The translations under genes were made by a program, and so were the position numbers. 64,000 nt of DNA from Zhengitettix transpicula (lineage: Eukaryota > Arthropoda > Insecta > Orthoptera > Tetrigidae), in assembly GCA_037074705.1 (NCBI GenBank), contig CM073590.1, positions 44,210,395-44,274,394 on the forward strand, read 5' to 3'. The notes under the pieces were generated by a model that saw only the letters and a program-made list of their open reading frames with translations, was not told the origin of the DNA and ran no database searches. Positions 13,351-26,300 of the stretch are shown here, in pieces. Position 1 is the stretch's first letter, and each line of letters opens with the position of its first letter.

Positions 13351-14853
13351 AATGAAATAAAAATACCGTACAGGGATACCAATACGATCTGCAAAATAAA
13401 TGAAGCTTTTCCAGATAAGGAAATGTTTTAAAACAGTAAATGTTTTAAAACACATGGAATAATCAGCCTTACAAAATTATAAGCTTAAAACGAAAATACA
13501 AACATTTGTACTTTTGCAATGTAAAAATTGAAGAACTTTTTTAAGTTGGGAAAAAGTATTTTAAATTCAAATGAAGTATTGCTTAAAATAAGTGTGAACC
13601 TTCATTAGCTGAAAAATGATATTATATAAACTGAACCTCTGGAGAGTAGGAAGTGTAAAGTTACAAAGTAGAATACCCATTTATTTGGAAAAGGGGCCCT
13701 GACAGAAAATATCGTTGATTAAATGGAGAGATGAACGAATAATTTTCAGAATTTAAGAAATAGATTTAGAAGTCTAATATTCTTTGGACTTCTGATAGCA
13801 AAGGAGTTGTGTAACCCCAGTTTTATTTCCCTTAATATCCTGACATTTGAAGTATTTCCAGAAATTTAATCACTAGATATCAAATTCTCTTATCAGCTGC
13901 ATCATTAGACTTGAAAATCTCTTGGAACTTGAGCTGAATACACGAGGAAGAAAGAAACTATATACTTATCGCATAGAAACGGCGCCATGAGCCATTTGTT
14001 TTGTTAGAGCAACGCTGGCGTAGAGCTATTCCGAAATGAGTCCATCGGCGCTAACTTCATTACCACTCATTAGCGCCAGCGCAACCTCTACAGACGAAAG
14101 GCAATTACGCCCTGTAGACTTGGCCCGTTTTCGGACCCGATAAGAAGTGACCGGAAGCTAGAGAAGAGGATACCCGCAGGAGCATCCATGCGGTTAAAAG
14201 AATCTCTGTCACAATCATTCTTCACAAGCCACAGTCACGTGATGCCACTTAATATACTGTATAAACTAGATTTAGTATTAAAAGCATCTTATTAAACAGA
14301 TTCACACGGAATTTGAGAAAAACACGTGGAGAATACGATATGAGAAGGATTAACTATAATTAACTATTCTGCTTTACTGCAATGACGTTTTCTGAAACTT
14401 TATATCTACCATTTTATCTTAAGCTTCTCTGTATTGAAAACCATTAATTTCTTTCCTTCAAATCGACGACATGCAGAGTAATCCTCTTAACAGGTCCTTT
14501 TTAATGCTTCAAACTTGTCATTAAATGACGTTATGTAGCAAACAGCACGTTCTCAAGATTGAGAGATTACGCTGATTGATTATAAAATGATAAATTACAT
14601 CATTATTGGTGAAGATCGACGATTACACGAAGCGTTTTGCCATGTAACAGAAAAACTTCAAATGTTCACATTTCTGTAATATACGAAGAAAGACCTGCTC
14701 GTCTAACATTCGCAGACATGGCCAAATTGTTAAAAATAGAAATTCTCCTCACAAAGGGATCGACCATTACAATTTATTTGGCTATGTCAGTTTAAATAAA
14801 ATTATTCATGGTGAACGCATTGCTTTGACACAAACGATAATAAGACGTACATG
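13351..14853. other. Intergenic stretch, no gene seen
   Basis: AT-rich sequence with no open frame of note. Two copies of the perfect 12-bp palindrome TGTTTTAAAACA lie at 13424-13435 and 13441-13452. A GC-richer patch at about 13980-14160 contains short inverted segments (CGCTGGCG near 14013 and CGCCAGCG near 14075), possibly the remains of another mobile element, but it has no recognisable ends. Confidence 0.5.
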
Positions 14854-15890
14854 GGCCATTCAATAAATAACCGGATTTTTTAAAAATAATATAGTACCAG
14901 AATGGAATACAATACTTCTTTATTTCCCAACGTAACCCTCCTGACGTTCTATCCATTTATGCCAATGTAGGACAAGATTCACAATTCCACGTGCAAATAA
15001 TTCTTGGGGACGTGTGCGTAACCAGTTATGCACTCCTGCCTGGACTTCATCATCAGCGGACTTTGAGCCACTAAGAACTTCATTCTGTGGATTAAAAATT
15101 AGATAATCTGAAGGAGCAACATCACGGGAATATTCAGGTCATTGATGGTATCTAATGTTACTAGCAGTGTGTGGCCTCGCGTTATCATGAAGGAACAGGA
15201 CTCCATTGGACACCAGTCCACGTCGCTTTCTCAATATTGCTGGTTTAAAATTTTCACGTTTCAGGTTTGCGTACGTCGCACTGTTTACATTTTGACCTCT
15301 CGGCATGTAATATTCCCAAACAAAGGCAACATTACCCTCACTTCTGTCAGTTCGCACCTTCCTGAATTTTGGGTATGAATGTCGCCACTCCATTGAAACC
15401 CGCTTTCGTTCAGGCTCGCAAAAATGCACCCAAATTTAATCTTCCATTACAATATGATGAAGACATGCCTCCTCTTCAGCCTTGTACTGTCGCAAAAGCT
15501 TCCTGCACACATCATTTCTTTCATTTATGAAGTCAAATGTTGTGTAACCCACCAAGCACACACTTTCTTGAACACCATGAACAATATGGTGGGCTGATCC
15601 GACACTAATTTTCATCTTTGCTGAAATATCACATACTGTAAAACGCCTGTTTTCCCGTATCGACTGTCGCATTGTTGTTCAGACAGAACTTCGAGCGTGG
15701 CGAATCTTTCAACACTTGCTACACCCCGTCTGCCCATTCGTACACTTGTTTTCGACTCAAACAACTTTCACCGTATTGCACTGCCATCCCACGGATTAAA
15801 CCCTTCACCTAACCGAAATCTAATGACACTACTGGTGCAACCCTGCAAGAGTGTTTCACTGATTTCCAGCCCGTTCGCGAGGCAGGCGTG
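14854..15890 (-). pseudogene. Decayed mariner-family transposon (transposase pseudogene)
   Basis: The minus strand encodes recognisable mariner transposase, a DDE-type enzyme that cuts and rejoins transposon ends. The C-terminal half holds the catalytic block FLHDNARPHTA (around 15170) and, after an in-frame stop just behind IRYHQ, the third acidic block VAPSDY. The frame ends at a TAA at 14930-14932 after a WIERQEGYVGK-like end. The N-terminal half at 15436-15672 shows the helix-turn-helix region (RRFTVCDISAKMKISVGSAH) and ends in MED where a catalytic Asp is expected. A further stop (TAA) follows, directly before WVHFCEPERKR. More N-terminal similarity (AVQYGESCLSRKQVYEWADGV) reads between about 15690 and 15800, interrupted by stops. 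GGCCATTCAATAAATAACCGG-type sequence at the left (about 14854-14874) may be the 3' terminal repeat; I could not find its partner, so the 5' end is probably lost. Inactive. Confidence 0.9.
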
Positions 15891-16556
15891 CTAGGCTCAT
15901 CTGACACTAGTTCTAGGACACCACCAAAAAATAACAGGGAAGCACAAACTTTGTCGCAGTTTTGTATTAATTTTATTTATTGATTGGACTAATAATTTGT
16001 CAAGGCATGCAATAGCATGAGAAGGATTTTTTTTGTCGTCTTAAGTACGGATGAAGCGTTCATCTATTCATACATACGAAGTCCAAAGAGTTGTGCGGCG
16101 TAGACTGAGACTGCTGTGTATAATTTGTAATTTAAACACAACATTCCCTATTCTCTGACAAAAAGTCCCGAATAATGTCCACAGAAGATATTAAAATTAG
16201 CACATGATAATCACAAGATAAACGTTGGAAGGTCTGATAAGAGAACTAGTCACATAAAGGTAAATACACCACTATTTATTTTTTCAAACAGTCCAAATCA
16301 GAGGAGGATTAGAGCAAGATTAGAGAAGCGAGATGTCTAACTATATCTCGTACACCTATTAGTGATTACAAAAATATATAGAAATTAATAAAAATAAAAC
16401 ACATATGAAAAGTTTTATAATCTGAAAGCTTTTAATCAATTTACTATCAAAAAACAACAGTGGAATCAGTGTGAATAATTTAAGTTATGAACTTCAAGTG
16501 TTAACTTCATATCTCTTACAGGAAAAAATAATATATATTATATAGTATTATGCAGA
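15891..16556. other. AT-rich spacer, nothing recognised
   Basis: About 670 bases between the mariner remnant and C-rich array 3. There are no open frames, no palindromes of note and no match to the other repeats in the window. Confidence 0.5.
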
Positions 16557-16999
16557 TTGCATGTGTTTCAAAATTTCCACCCCCGCCTCTGAGGGTTAAA
16601 TGGCCAATTGAATGTCATAAATTGACTCAGCGAAATCCATAACCCTTATTATGACTCTAATGTCGGTCGTATTTGCGTTAGTTTCTTTTATCTCTAACCA
16701 CCCCCACCCCTAAACGTGCTATTTTACCATGCCGTAAGGTGTTGAAATAATAGCCCACATAACATTGGTAGAAGCACTATCATTTTCTTTGACACCTAAA
16801 AATATTTATCCGACTCAAATATCGGCTGTTTTAGCATGTTTGAATATTTCAAACCCCGCCCGTGGTGGGGATGGTAGACGTGTCTCACCCCGACAGAGTT
16901 TGTTTCCTGGTCGCAAACAACACGTGTACGAAATTTGGTGAAATTTTCCCCACCGGTGCAGATTTGCATAAGAAACATACACTCTGCTTTATTTTTTAG
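16557..16999 (+). repeat. C-rich array 3a, 5'-truncated copy ending in a tail
   Basis: It starts inside a unit (TTTCAAAATTTCCACCCCCG) and reaches the tail segment GTAGACGTGTCTCACCCCGA, ACGAAATTTGGTGAAATTT, AAGAAACATACACTC, ending in TTTATTTTTTAGA at about 16999. The next copy begins directly at the following base. About one and a half units. Confidence 0.85.
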
Positions 17000-17995
17000 A
17001 CTACCTTGGTAACCGGAGTTGCCCGAGATGTCATTTATCCATAACCCCTGATTTGACTCCAATGTATGTAACTTTTGCGTTATTTTTATGTAACGCACCT
17101 CAACCCCTATCACTAATATGTTCACCTCCCAATCCGAAGGGGATTGAACTCAATGACAATGAAATAGTTTCATTCAAATACATGGCCATTAGAATATGTT
17201 CGAAAATTTTCACCCCCGATTCTGTGTGTTAACCAAAAGTATTTATTCCACGCAAAATTCGATCGGTTACATTGTTTGAAAACACACCTTTGTCCGCCTC
17301 TACGCGTTATCCAGGTTGTCATAAATAAATTCAGCGACATCCATAACACCGATTCGGCTCGAATCTCGGTTGTTTCCGTGTTATTTTCTTCTAACTACAC
17401 TCCACACTTCAGCCCTACACGTGCTCCCATCGATACCAAAAGGAGTTAAAATTATATGTAAACAAAGTCGTAGAAATACTAGCTAAAAGTTATTATTAAA
17501 AACAAATATCGACCTCGATTTCATGTTTCATAATTTCCACTCCCGACCATCCCCGTTAAAATATCAATTAAATGTCATAATTAATCTCAGCGACATTCTA
17601 AACACAGTATTTGTCTCTAATGTTGGTTTTATTCGCATTATTTATTTATAACACCGTCCACCCCACCCCAAAGCGTGCTCCTTTCCCGTTCCGTAGGGGG
17701 TTCAAATTATACTCAAAACATTTTAGTCCACAATTCTGGAAATACTATTAATCTAATTAACCTTGAAAAATATTTAATGAACGCAAATATCGAAATTTAG
17801 CATGTTTGAAGATTTCCATCCTCGTCCTGCCCCGCGCCTGGGTGTGTTAGGCGTGTCGTATCCGCACAGTATTTGTTTCCCTGTCGCAAGGAATAAGTGC
17901 ACGAAATTTGGTGAAATTTGCTTCACGGGTGTAGATTTATATGCGGAACATACACACATGTATACACACATACAGGCAATTTTATGTAATAGATG
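17000..17995 (+). repeat. C-rich array 3b, head-to-tail copy
   Basis: The head is decayed but clear (ACTACCTTGGTAACCGGAGT, then TGCCCGAGATGTCATTTATCC). About three to four units follow, then the tail: ACGAAATTTGGTGAAATTTG at about 17901, a GCGGAACATACACACATG microsatellite and GGCAATTTTATGTAATAGATGCT. It runs straight into the second module. Confidence 0.8.
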
Positions 17996-19325
17996 CTATA
18001 TATATATATACACTATTTAAAATACTTCCTAAATTTGTAGATATATAAAATTTTCATCTAAAAATAAACAATTTGGTCTATTAGCAATATGCTGTTGGCA
18101 GAATTGTATAAAATAAATGCACACATACACACATAACCAAAATATTTCAAAAATCTCACTCGAAGTAATTCGTCAGTTTTAGGACATTTAAGTATTATTT
18201 ATATCATCATACTACGACTCATCCAGTGCGTACTGCAAGGTATAATTGGGAAAAATCTTGGCCCGTTATTCCGTTAAATATGAACGGTTAAACATCAAGT
18301 TATTTAAAAGAAAATTAGTTCTATGGATAGTATAAGCTTTCATAATGATTTTTATTTATCACTCGATGTGGTATTGGAGGATATAATTATACTTTTTATT
18401 CAATCAAAATATTCTTGTTTAACTTAATTTCTCAGAAATTATACACTTATAACGTCGTTTCCAATCATGGAATATAAAATAGATGATTTCTCTCACAAAC
18501 AAATTAAAATTCTGTTATCCTAACACGAAAATTTTGTTTCACGACACAGATTACACGCAATAATTTGTTTGCAATTATAGAAATACGTTGGATTAAGTAC
18601 AATTAATTGTACTTTTAATTCAATCTAAATGTACCTATTTCTGTACATACCTTTGACTGATATTGAATTAATTGAATAATGAAATCTTATTGGGTGTTCC
18701 GTACGTCATTTTAAATACTTTTCTAGTTATATATACACATAAGTCACCAGTCGTACCTTATACAACTCTTATTATCTCCTGAAATATTAATCGGGATACA
18801 ATAGTACTTTATGACCAGCAGTATACAATGAAATTTAATACATCTCCGCCGACTACATTTGAAACGAAGAATTTTAAAAAAGGCGCCATATTGGCGTTAT
18901 TATTAATTATGGCGATGATAATTATTTTTTACAATTAATTTTGTGCAAGGATGGTAAAGTATTTCGTATTGTTTTTTTATTATTATTCGATGGAGTATTA
19001 TTGAATAAAATTATTTTTTTCAATTCAAAATATTTCTGTTTTTTTTTTCATTACGAAAAAAAGGATCTATTTCCAGTGTTGTGCAGTATAGTTTCGTATT
19101 AACGTATCTCTCTCTTTCTCACACGCGCGTGTGCTGTGACGTCACTCTCTATTGGCTTGCAGTAATATAACACTTAATGATCACGTTTTTTAATTATAAT
19201 TCTCTCCACCTTCATGCTAGAGGTTTCTCACCCATCAAGTACCGGTTTTCGTGTTTTGAAGAATATGTGTACGAACTTTCGTCACATTCTGTCCACGCGT
19301 TAAAATTTGTTTCGAAATTCCACCC
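17996..19325 (+). repeat. Second module (AT-rich, about 1.3 kb), copy 1
   Basis: An AT-rich segment found three times in the window. It begins with a short (TA)n run and ACTTCCTAAATTTGTAGATAT, continues through ACAATAGTACTTTATGA and ATCTCCGCCGAC (about 18800-18855), then ATGGTAAAGTATTTCGTA and a CTCTCTCTTTCTCACACGCG block near 19110. It ends in its own tail-like sequence (GTGTACGAACTTTCGTCACA, TTCTGTCCACGCG) that resembles the C-rich family's tail in design. Here it joins directly to array 4 at about 19325. No protein-coding capacity is seen. It may be a non-autonomous element related to the C-rich family, or part of the same large element. Confidence 0.7.
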
Positions 19326-21345
19326 CCGTTTTACTTCACCCGTGCCGGTTAAACTGTAAGTTGATTGTCATAATTAATCTCAGCTATATCCATAACCTCG
19401 GATTCGACTCCAATCTCGCTTTTTGCTTTATTTTTATGTAATGCAACTCCACTTTACCCTTCATGGTTTTCTGCTTCCAAGCCGATAGGGGTTGTAATTA
19501 TACACAGAATACCTTAAAAATATTGAGTCTCATTCACTCAGAAAATTATTTATTCAACGCAAATACCAACAGGTTAAAATTTTTGAATATTTCTACCTCC
19601 GCCCACGTCAGCTGAACCCCTCCCACGCTCACCTTCATGCGTTTCCCAGGTTGTCATAAATAACTCAGCGACATCCATTTTTGTCTCAAATATGGGTTGT
19701 AATCACGCTATTTTCTTGTAACACACCTCCAACTTCACCTCTAATGGTTCTCCTTTCCCATGCCGTAAGGCGTTGAATACTACACAGATAACGTCGGTAG
19801 AAACATTATCAATCTCTTTGACCCCTAAAAATATTTATCCGCCTAAAATATCGGCTGTTTTAGCATTTTTGAATGTTTTCACACGCACCACTAAGCGTAC
19901 TCCCCTGCCATGCCGAAAGAAGTTGAAATTTTACAAACTACATCGATAGATATATTATCAATGTCATTGACCCCGACAATTATTTATTCTACGCAAATAT
20001 CGACCATTAAACTGTTACAATAATTCTACCCCGTCCATCCCCGCCCCTGGGGATAAAAAGGCCTGTTGAATGTCATTATTAAACACAGAGACATTCGTTA
20101 CCTAGGATCTGACTCCAATCTCGATTGTTTTTGGATTATTTTTATGTAATGCCACTCCAACCCCACCCCAAGATGAGATCCCCTCCCAACTCCGATAGGG
20201 ATTGAAATTATACACGGAGAACATACAAGTAGAGAAATTTTATGAATCTCACTGATCCCGAAACATATTTATTAGAAGCAAAAAAGGGGCGGTTAACATT
20301 ATTTAAATTTTTACTCCCGTACCCACCACCACCTAGCCCCTACCGCCCCTCACACCTCAGTGCGATGCATTGGTTGTTATTAAACTTAACGTATCCATAA
20401 CCTTGGTTTGACTGGAAACTTGGTTTCTTTTGCGTAATTTTTATGTAGCGGCCCTTCATCCACACCCCTCAACGTGCTGCCTCCAATACGGAAAGGGGTT
20501 GGAATAATACACAAACAACATCGGTAGAAATACTATCAATGTAATCGACTGAGACAAATTTTATTTCACGCATATATCGACATGTTAGAAAATATCAACC
20601 CCCGTCCACCCCCGCTTGCGGCTGTTGAACGGCAAGTTGAGTGTCTTAATTACACTGAGTGACACGTATAACCGCGGATTCGACTCCAATCTCGGTTGTT
20701 TATGCCTTAATTTTTATGTAATGCCATTCAAAACCTTCCAATAAAGTTGCTCCTTTCCCACCTCCAAAGGGGTTGAAATTATACACAGACACCTTGCACA
20801 GAAATATTATGAATCTAATTGACCCGATATATATTTATTTGAAGTAAAAAACAGCCAGTTAATGTGTTGGAAAATTTCTCCTCCCGTAGACTTCCGCTCA
20901 GCCTTCTCATCCCTCCTCCGCCAACAATAACCCACCCGCGCGCATTGCCCAAGTTTTTATAAATAATGTCAGTGACAATTTGACTCGAATATGGGTTGTT
21001 TATGCTTTAATTTTATGAAACGGTTCAATACCCCCATCCCATGCTGAAAGGGGTTGAAATTATACACAAACACCATTGATAGAAATACTATCAATCTAAT
21101 TAACATTGTTAAAAAATATTTATTCAACGAAAATGTCGGCCATTTTAGCGTCTATGAAGATGTCCCCTCGCTCTTGGGGGTGGTAGGCGTGTCACACCCA
21201 CATAGTGTTTGTTTCCCTCTAGCAAAGAACACGTGTACGAAATTTAGTGAAATTTGATTCACGGGTGTAATTGTTTTATGCGGAAAATACCCAGATACAT
21301 GTATACACACATACATACCCACATACAGGCAATTTTATGTAATAG
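19326..21345 (+). repeat. C-rich tandem array 4
   Basis: About seven to eight units in plus orientation, following the second module without a head of the usual type. Blocks repeat in fixed order: CCACCCCCG, TTGAATGTCATAATTA, GACTCCAATCTCGG, TTTTTATGTAATGC, a C-rich block, AAGGGGTTGAAATTATACAC, then GGTAGAAATACTATCAAT. It ends in the tail near 21200-21345 with ACGAAATTTAGTGAAATTTG and a long ACATACATAC/ACACACATAC microsatellite. The remainder of a second module follows, split by LTR-like copy A. Confidence 0.85.
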
Positions 21346-21362
21346 GAGCTATATATATATAT

Positions 21363-22277
21363 TGTAATAATTAACTATAATATGAATGTGAATGTGGCGT
21401 TTCTAAATGAAAGAATTTAAGTGAAAACTATTAAACAAGATTTATTAACAATTTTAAAACAAGTATAAAATACACAAAATATTTGGGATCTCAGGGTCTT
21501 GATCTGGGTTTGATAAATGGCAGAATTTAAATAATCAAAATTATATTTACTTTTTATGGAAATCAATGCGTCTGAACATAGACGAAATTTGTTGCGGAAG
21601 AAATAATACTAAAGATTGAATTTAACAATTTCAATTTTATCAAGAATTAACAATCTCATTCTATCGATAATTAAATAATTAAAGAACGATCTGACTTTTA
21701 TCCTTTAAACGCGGTTTACAAATGATTTTAAAGTTTTTCTCTACTTACGGCCGCCCAGGTCTCATTTTTAGTTTTTCGTGCACAATTTTGGGGACATCAC
21801 TGATTCTAAGTTCTCACAGACTCTAATTGGCGTTGTTTGTTAGTTGGTTTAACCCAAATTGGTTGGTTCTCGATGCTTCACTGCAACTAGTTGCTCTGTC
21901 TCCTTCCCGACTGAATATTGCTTTACTTTTTAATATTTGAAAGCATGTTTGTGACTGGACCACATTCTTTCGTTCTGACTGCCGACTGTAAAACTTTTCG
22001 TCTGGTCTATTCGCTGTCTGCTGCCCAACTGTACTGTTCAAATTTTCATGACTTGGAATTCTAGTCATTTCACCTCGCTGCCTACGGCCCGACTGTACAT
22101 TTCCTGAATGTTCGTTCGTCTCCTAAGTTTTTGAGCGCGTAGAACCTTCTCGACTCCTCAACAATGTTTTCTTTGCCTTGCCGGATTGTTGCGGCGTCCG
22201 CTCTATATCCACTAATAATGAGTCCTCTACAATCCAACTTTCCAATTAGAACAATGTCTTAATTACCAATTACTACA
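21363..22277 (-). mobile_element. LTR-like element copy A (probable solo LTR), 915 bp
   Basis: Bounded by TGTAATAATTAACT on the left and CCAATTACTACA on the right, i.e. short TG...CA-type inverted ends, and inserted in a (TA)n tract present on both sides. On the minus strand it has the shared block around ATCAAACCCAGATCAAGACC (about 21500) and AATAAA-type signals toward its end. This order marks the minus strand as its sense strand by comparison with copies C and F. It splits second-module copy 2, so it inserted after that module. No primer-binding-site motif or internal region remains, which suits a solo LTR. The 81-codon minus frame inside (21823-22068) shows no family motif. Confidence 0.6.
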
Positions 22278-23365
22278 ATATATATATATATATATATTCA
22301 ATTTAAAACACTTCCTAAATTTGTAGATATATAATTTTTCTATCTAAAATAAAATCTTTGGTGGATTCAGCAAACTGATGTTGGTAGCATTTTATAAAAT
22401 AAATGCAAAATATTACGAAATACGCCAACTCTTAAATAGAAAAAATTAATTTTGTGCAATGTCCTTAATTCTCAACAGTTTCACTGTTGGAGTTATTCTC
22501 TTACACATTACACATTTACAATAAAATGAGAAATTATAGTGATATATACACATAACCAAAATTTCATTATGATTTTTATTTACGACGTAGATTATACGCA
22601 CTTATTTTATTACATTTATACAAATGTAGAGAAATACGTTGCTTAAAGTAAAATTAATTGTACTTTTAATTCAATCTAATGGTTCCTAGTTCCATACATA
22701 CTTTTGACTCAGTGCATTAATCGAATAACGACAACAAAATTTTATTGGGGGTTCTGTTCGTATTTATACACACATAACTCACCAATCGTACCTCATACAA
22801 CTCTTATCATATCCTGATATATTGTACACGGTACAATAGTACTTTATGACGACCAGTATACAATGAAATACAATAAATCTCCGCCGACATACATTTGAAA
22901 CGCAGAATGTAAACCAACGACATCTTTTTTAAAAATAAACATGGCTGCGAAATTTAACTTACATTTACTGCATGGAACGTAAATTATTTCGTATTGTTTT
23001 TTATTATCGTTTGATGGAGTATTGCTGGATAAAATTATATGTTCTATTCAATTAAAATATTTCATTACGGAAAAAGGAACTATGTCCCTTGTTCGTCGCG
23101 AAGTAACGTCTCTCTCTCTATCGCGTGACGTTATGGTCTCTTGGAGCGCAGTAATTTAACACAAAATTATCACATTTTTTAATTATAATTCTTTCTACCT
23201 TTATTCTAGGAGGGGTTTCACCCCCACAGTCTCTGTTTGTCGTGTTTTTAATATGTGTACCAAGTTTCGTTATGCTCTGCCCACGCGTTTAAATTTGTAT
23301 AAAGATTAACGTAAATACATATATACATACATACAAAAACATCCTTTTTTATTATATAGATTAGA
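22278..23365 (+). repeat. Second module, copy 2 (continued from 21346-21362)
   Basis: It resumes after LTR-like copy A with (TA)n and ACACTTCCTAAATTTGTAGA and follows copy 1 block by block: TACTTTTAATTCAATCTAA, ACAATAGTACTTTATGACGA, TCTCCGCCGAC, a CTCTCTCTCTATCGCGTGAC block. It ends in the most complete terminus of the three: GTGTACCAAGTTTCGTTATG, CCCACGCGTTTAAATTTGTA, then an ATACATACATAC run and TTTTTTATTATATAGATT at 23345-23365. It is therefore a clean 3' boundary for the module. Confidence 0.7.
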
Positions 23366-26300
23366 TATGTTGACAGTTAATCTTATTTAACATTTATAAA
23401 AGACGTGTAATTATATTATTGGTCACGAAACGTCATTACTTAACGATTAAGGAATGATACTTCGAAAACTGATTTGCTTGAGGTTGTCAGACATATCAGT
23501 ACCGTAAATAATTTAAGGAAATAGTAAGCTCTACTTGACGTAGAATTTGATGCCAATGTCATAAAATTTTTCCCATTAGAAAAAAATTATTTTTGAAATA
23601 TAAAGATTCTTTTAGGACTGCACAGCCTGAAAGTCGGCTGTTTTCTAAATTCACGAATAACGTTATCTGTATGCATGCAAACAAATTTACAGCAAAACGT
23701 GACTTTATCAGAAAGATAAACCCGCCTACATGATTATAACTTATTCATATTTGTCTGCGCATTTTTAGTTTCATCTACGTTACAGTCCTACAACTGTTAC
23801 CTAAAACCAATTTTTAAAACAATAGGACTATACATACATACATGTAAATATATGTAAAAATAGGTTAAGTCAATTTCAATTCAATGATTATGTAGGATCA
23901 AAAATCCAAGAACATATGAAACAAACTTTCATTAACAAATTATGACGCTGAGCTCTTGGATAAGGAGTAAATTGTCTTTTTATTAGTCGACTTGTGAGTT
24001 GGATTAACTTTTTTACAATTAATTGCGCGATAAACACACATGTACGCAAGTGATCTTATTTAAACTAAAAATATACTCATACATAAAATACTTTCTACAG
24101 ATCAACTAGAGGAGACCAGTATGTACCTTTTTTGGCAATTTTTTACATAGTTTAAAATTAATATTTTTTTTATCTAAACAAGATAAATTATACATTGTTT
24201 TACATACTATAATGCAGTGTTTAAGACACCATTCCACTTCCTTGGATTTTCCAAAATATTTCAGATGCTTTAATTTGAATTTCTTAACTGTCAGTATATT
24301 AGAAAGAGACTTGCGATTAATGCTCCTCGGCTTTATTCTAAAAGAAAGGTTGCATAAAACCGGCATCCTCTTTCCTTTAATGATTCATGCAATGTGTATC
24401 GGCCGATCGCCTCGTTCAATGTACTCGATAACATTCGAACAAAGTGCTCATGTCACAGTACAAAAATAGGGTAATATTTTCCACACAAGGACGAAGCACA
24501 ACTCACGGGGCCCCCGAGATTGATGGCGAGGATTTAAGGCTAAAATGACCAATAACAGGGCGGGTAAAGAACTACTCCGTTCTCGCCCAGAAAAAAATTT
24601 GAGGAATAACTGGTAAAATGTAGTGTACAATGTAATATTAAACCGTTCCAGGAAAAGCTCATGTTCTCCATGTCAATAGTAACGAAAATGAATTGAACAG
24701 AAGGCTGATTTTAATATAAATTATATTTACTTAATATATATGTATATACCATTAATATAAATAAAATAATACTTTTATCTCAGCATTGCTTAAAATTGAG
24801 TGATTTCAGTTTGCATTTTCATTAAGGTGCCGATACCATGTAAATTACTGTCACATCGACTGTTCGCTTTTTACAAGGTATAAGTAACACCGATTTCGAA
24901 TAAACTTTTCGTCGTTGTTATATAGAGTTGTAAGACGGTTATTAGAAGTACCACACTACAATCCGCCATCTGGAGATGCGAATCCTCAAAAACCTGATTT
25001 TAACTTAACTGCTTGTACAAGGATGTTTGCTTTAGAGAAAAACGGCAGAACGGATTTTCATTGAAAAGGTAAATAACTTCGAATTTTCATCCAGCTATGA
25101 AAGAATATAAACATAAAATTCAGTCTTCCCAATTTACTTTTCTCTTTATGGACTATGTTATTAGAAGGTAAATAAAATCTTTGTTATTAATGAGGGAAGG
25201 TTTTGCCCGGTGTATTTTTATATAAGTAACTCTTGGACAGAACTTCACCAGTGACCGCAATTAAAACATTGTGGCCTAAGCGTACTTTACCCCGTACTAT
25301 CCCATCAATAGTTAACACAGCAAATAAATCTTTGTCCTTAACCCTAATGGTAAGAACCGTGCACAATGTTGTCATCCCTTTATGAACGAACGGTTTATCA
25401 TAGGTAGAAGAAAATATAAAACGTCACAAAATAAATCAATCAGAGTCGGAGTCCTGTAGCTAAACACAAAATTTATTTGAAACCCGAAAAGAATATTCCA
25501 TAGGAAATGAGAAATAAATTATTAATTTATAGTGGGTGATTTACGCAATATGATACAAATATATCGCAAATATGTTTGAAAATACATTTTTTCACGTAAC
25601 TAAAATTTGCGTGAAAGAAAACAATAAGAATCACACATGATTTGAAGAGACTTTCTGTTTAGATGTAAAACATGAGCAAGCAAAGTCATACTTAATTTAG
25701 TCTAACCAAATAGTTTCGGTTACTTCCACCTTTCAAAGTTCAATCCACTAAGTTTTATTAGTATTCAAATCCCAATAATTCAAAATTTTCTAATCAAATT
25801 ATGTACACGATGTATCAAAAAGGAGTTTAAAGCTTATTGAAATTTCGTTAACCTTTTAAAGTCCTTTTTGATAATTTAAAAAGTTGGTTGTAGTTTGGAC
25901 GAGTACGAATACATAAAAAACATTAAATTACCTCTATTGTAAATTAATCATGTTTCTCATATCTTCTGTGCAAGATTCGTGAAATATGTTAACTAACATT
26001 TTTGTCGTTTGATATTGTCTTTCATTCAGACGTGAGTCACCTAAAGCCATGAGTGGATTAGGACATCGTTACATGCCGTGTACACTGTGCACCTGACACG
26101 AGCCACAAAACAACGGAATTGCCCCGAAACTCAATATCTAGAGATCATTTACGCTACAGGAGACCTGAGCAGGGTCAGGCTTCTAGCTTTCATTCCTACT
26201 GAGCTAATGGAACTATTTACAACCGAAATCCGTATCTAACACTGTTTAAAAATATTGGACCCAGAAATCTCAAAATTGACATTTGCCGGGGCCTAATATA

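Noticed and set aside
15142..15378. 78-codon plus-strand frame
   Set aside because: It is the antisense shadow of the mariner transposase pseudogene.
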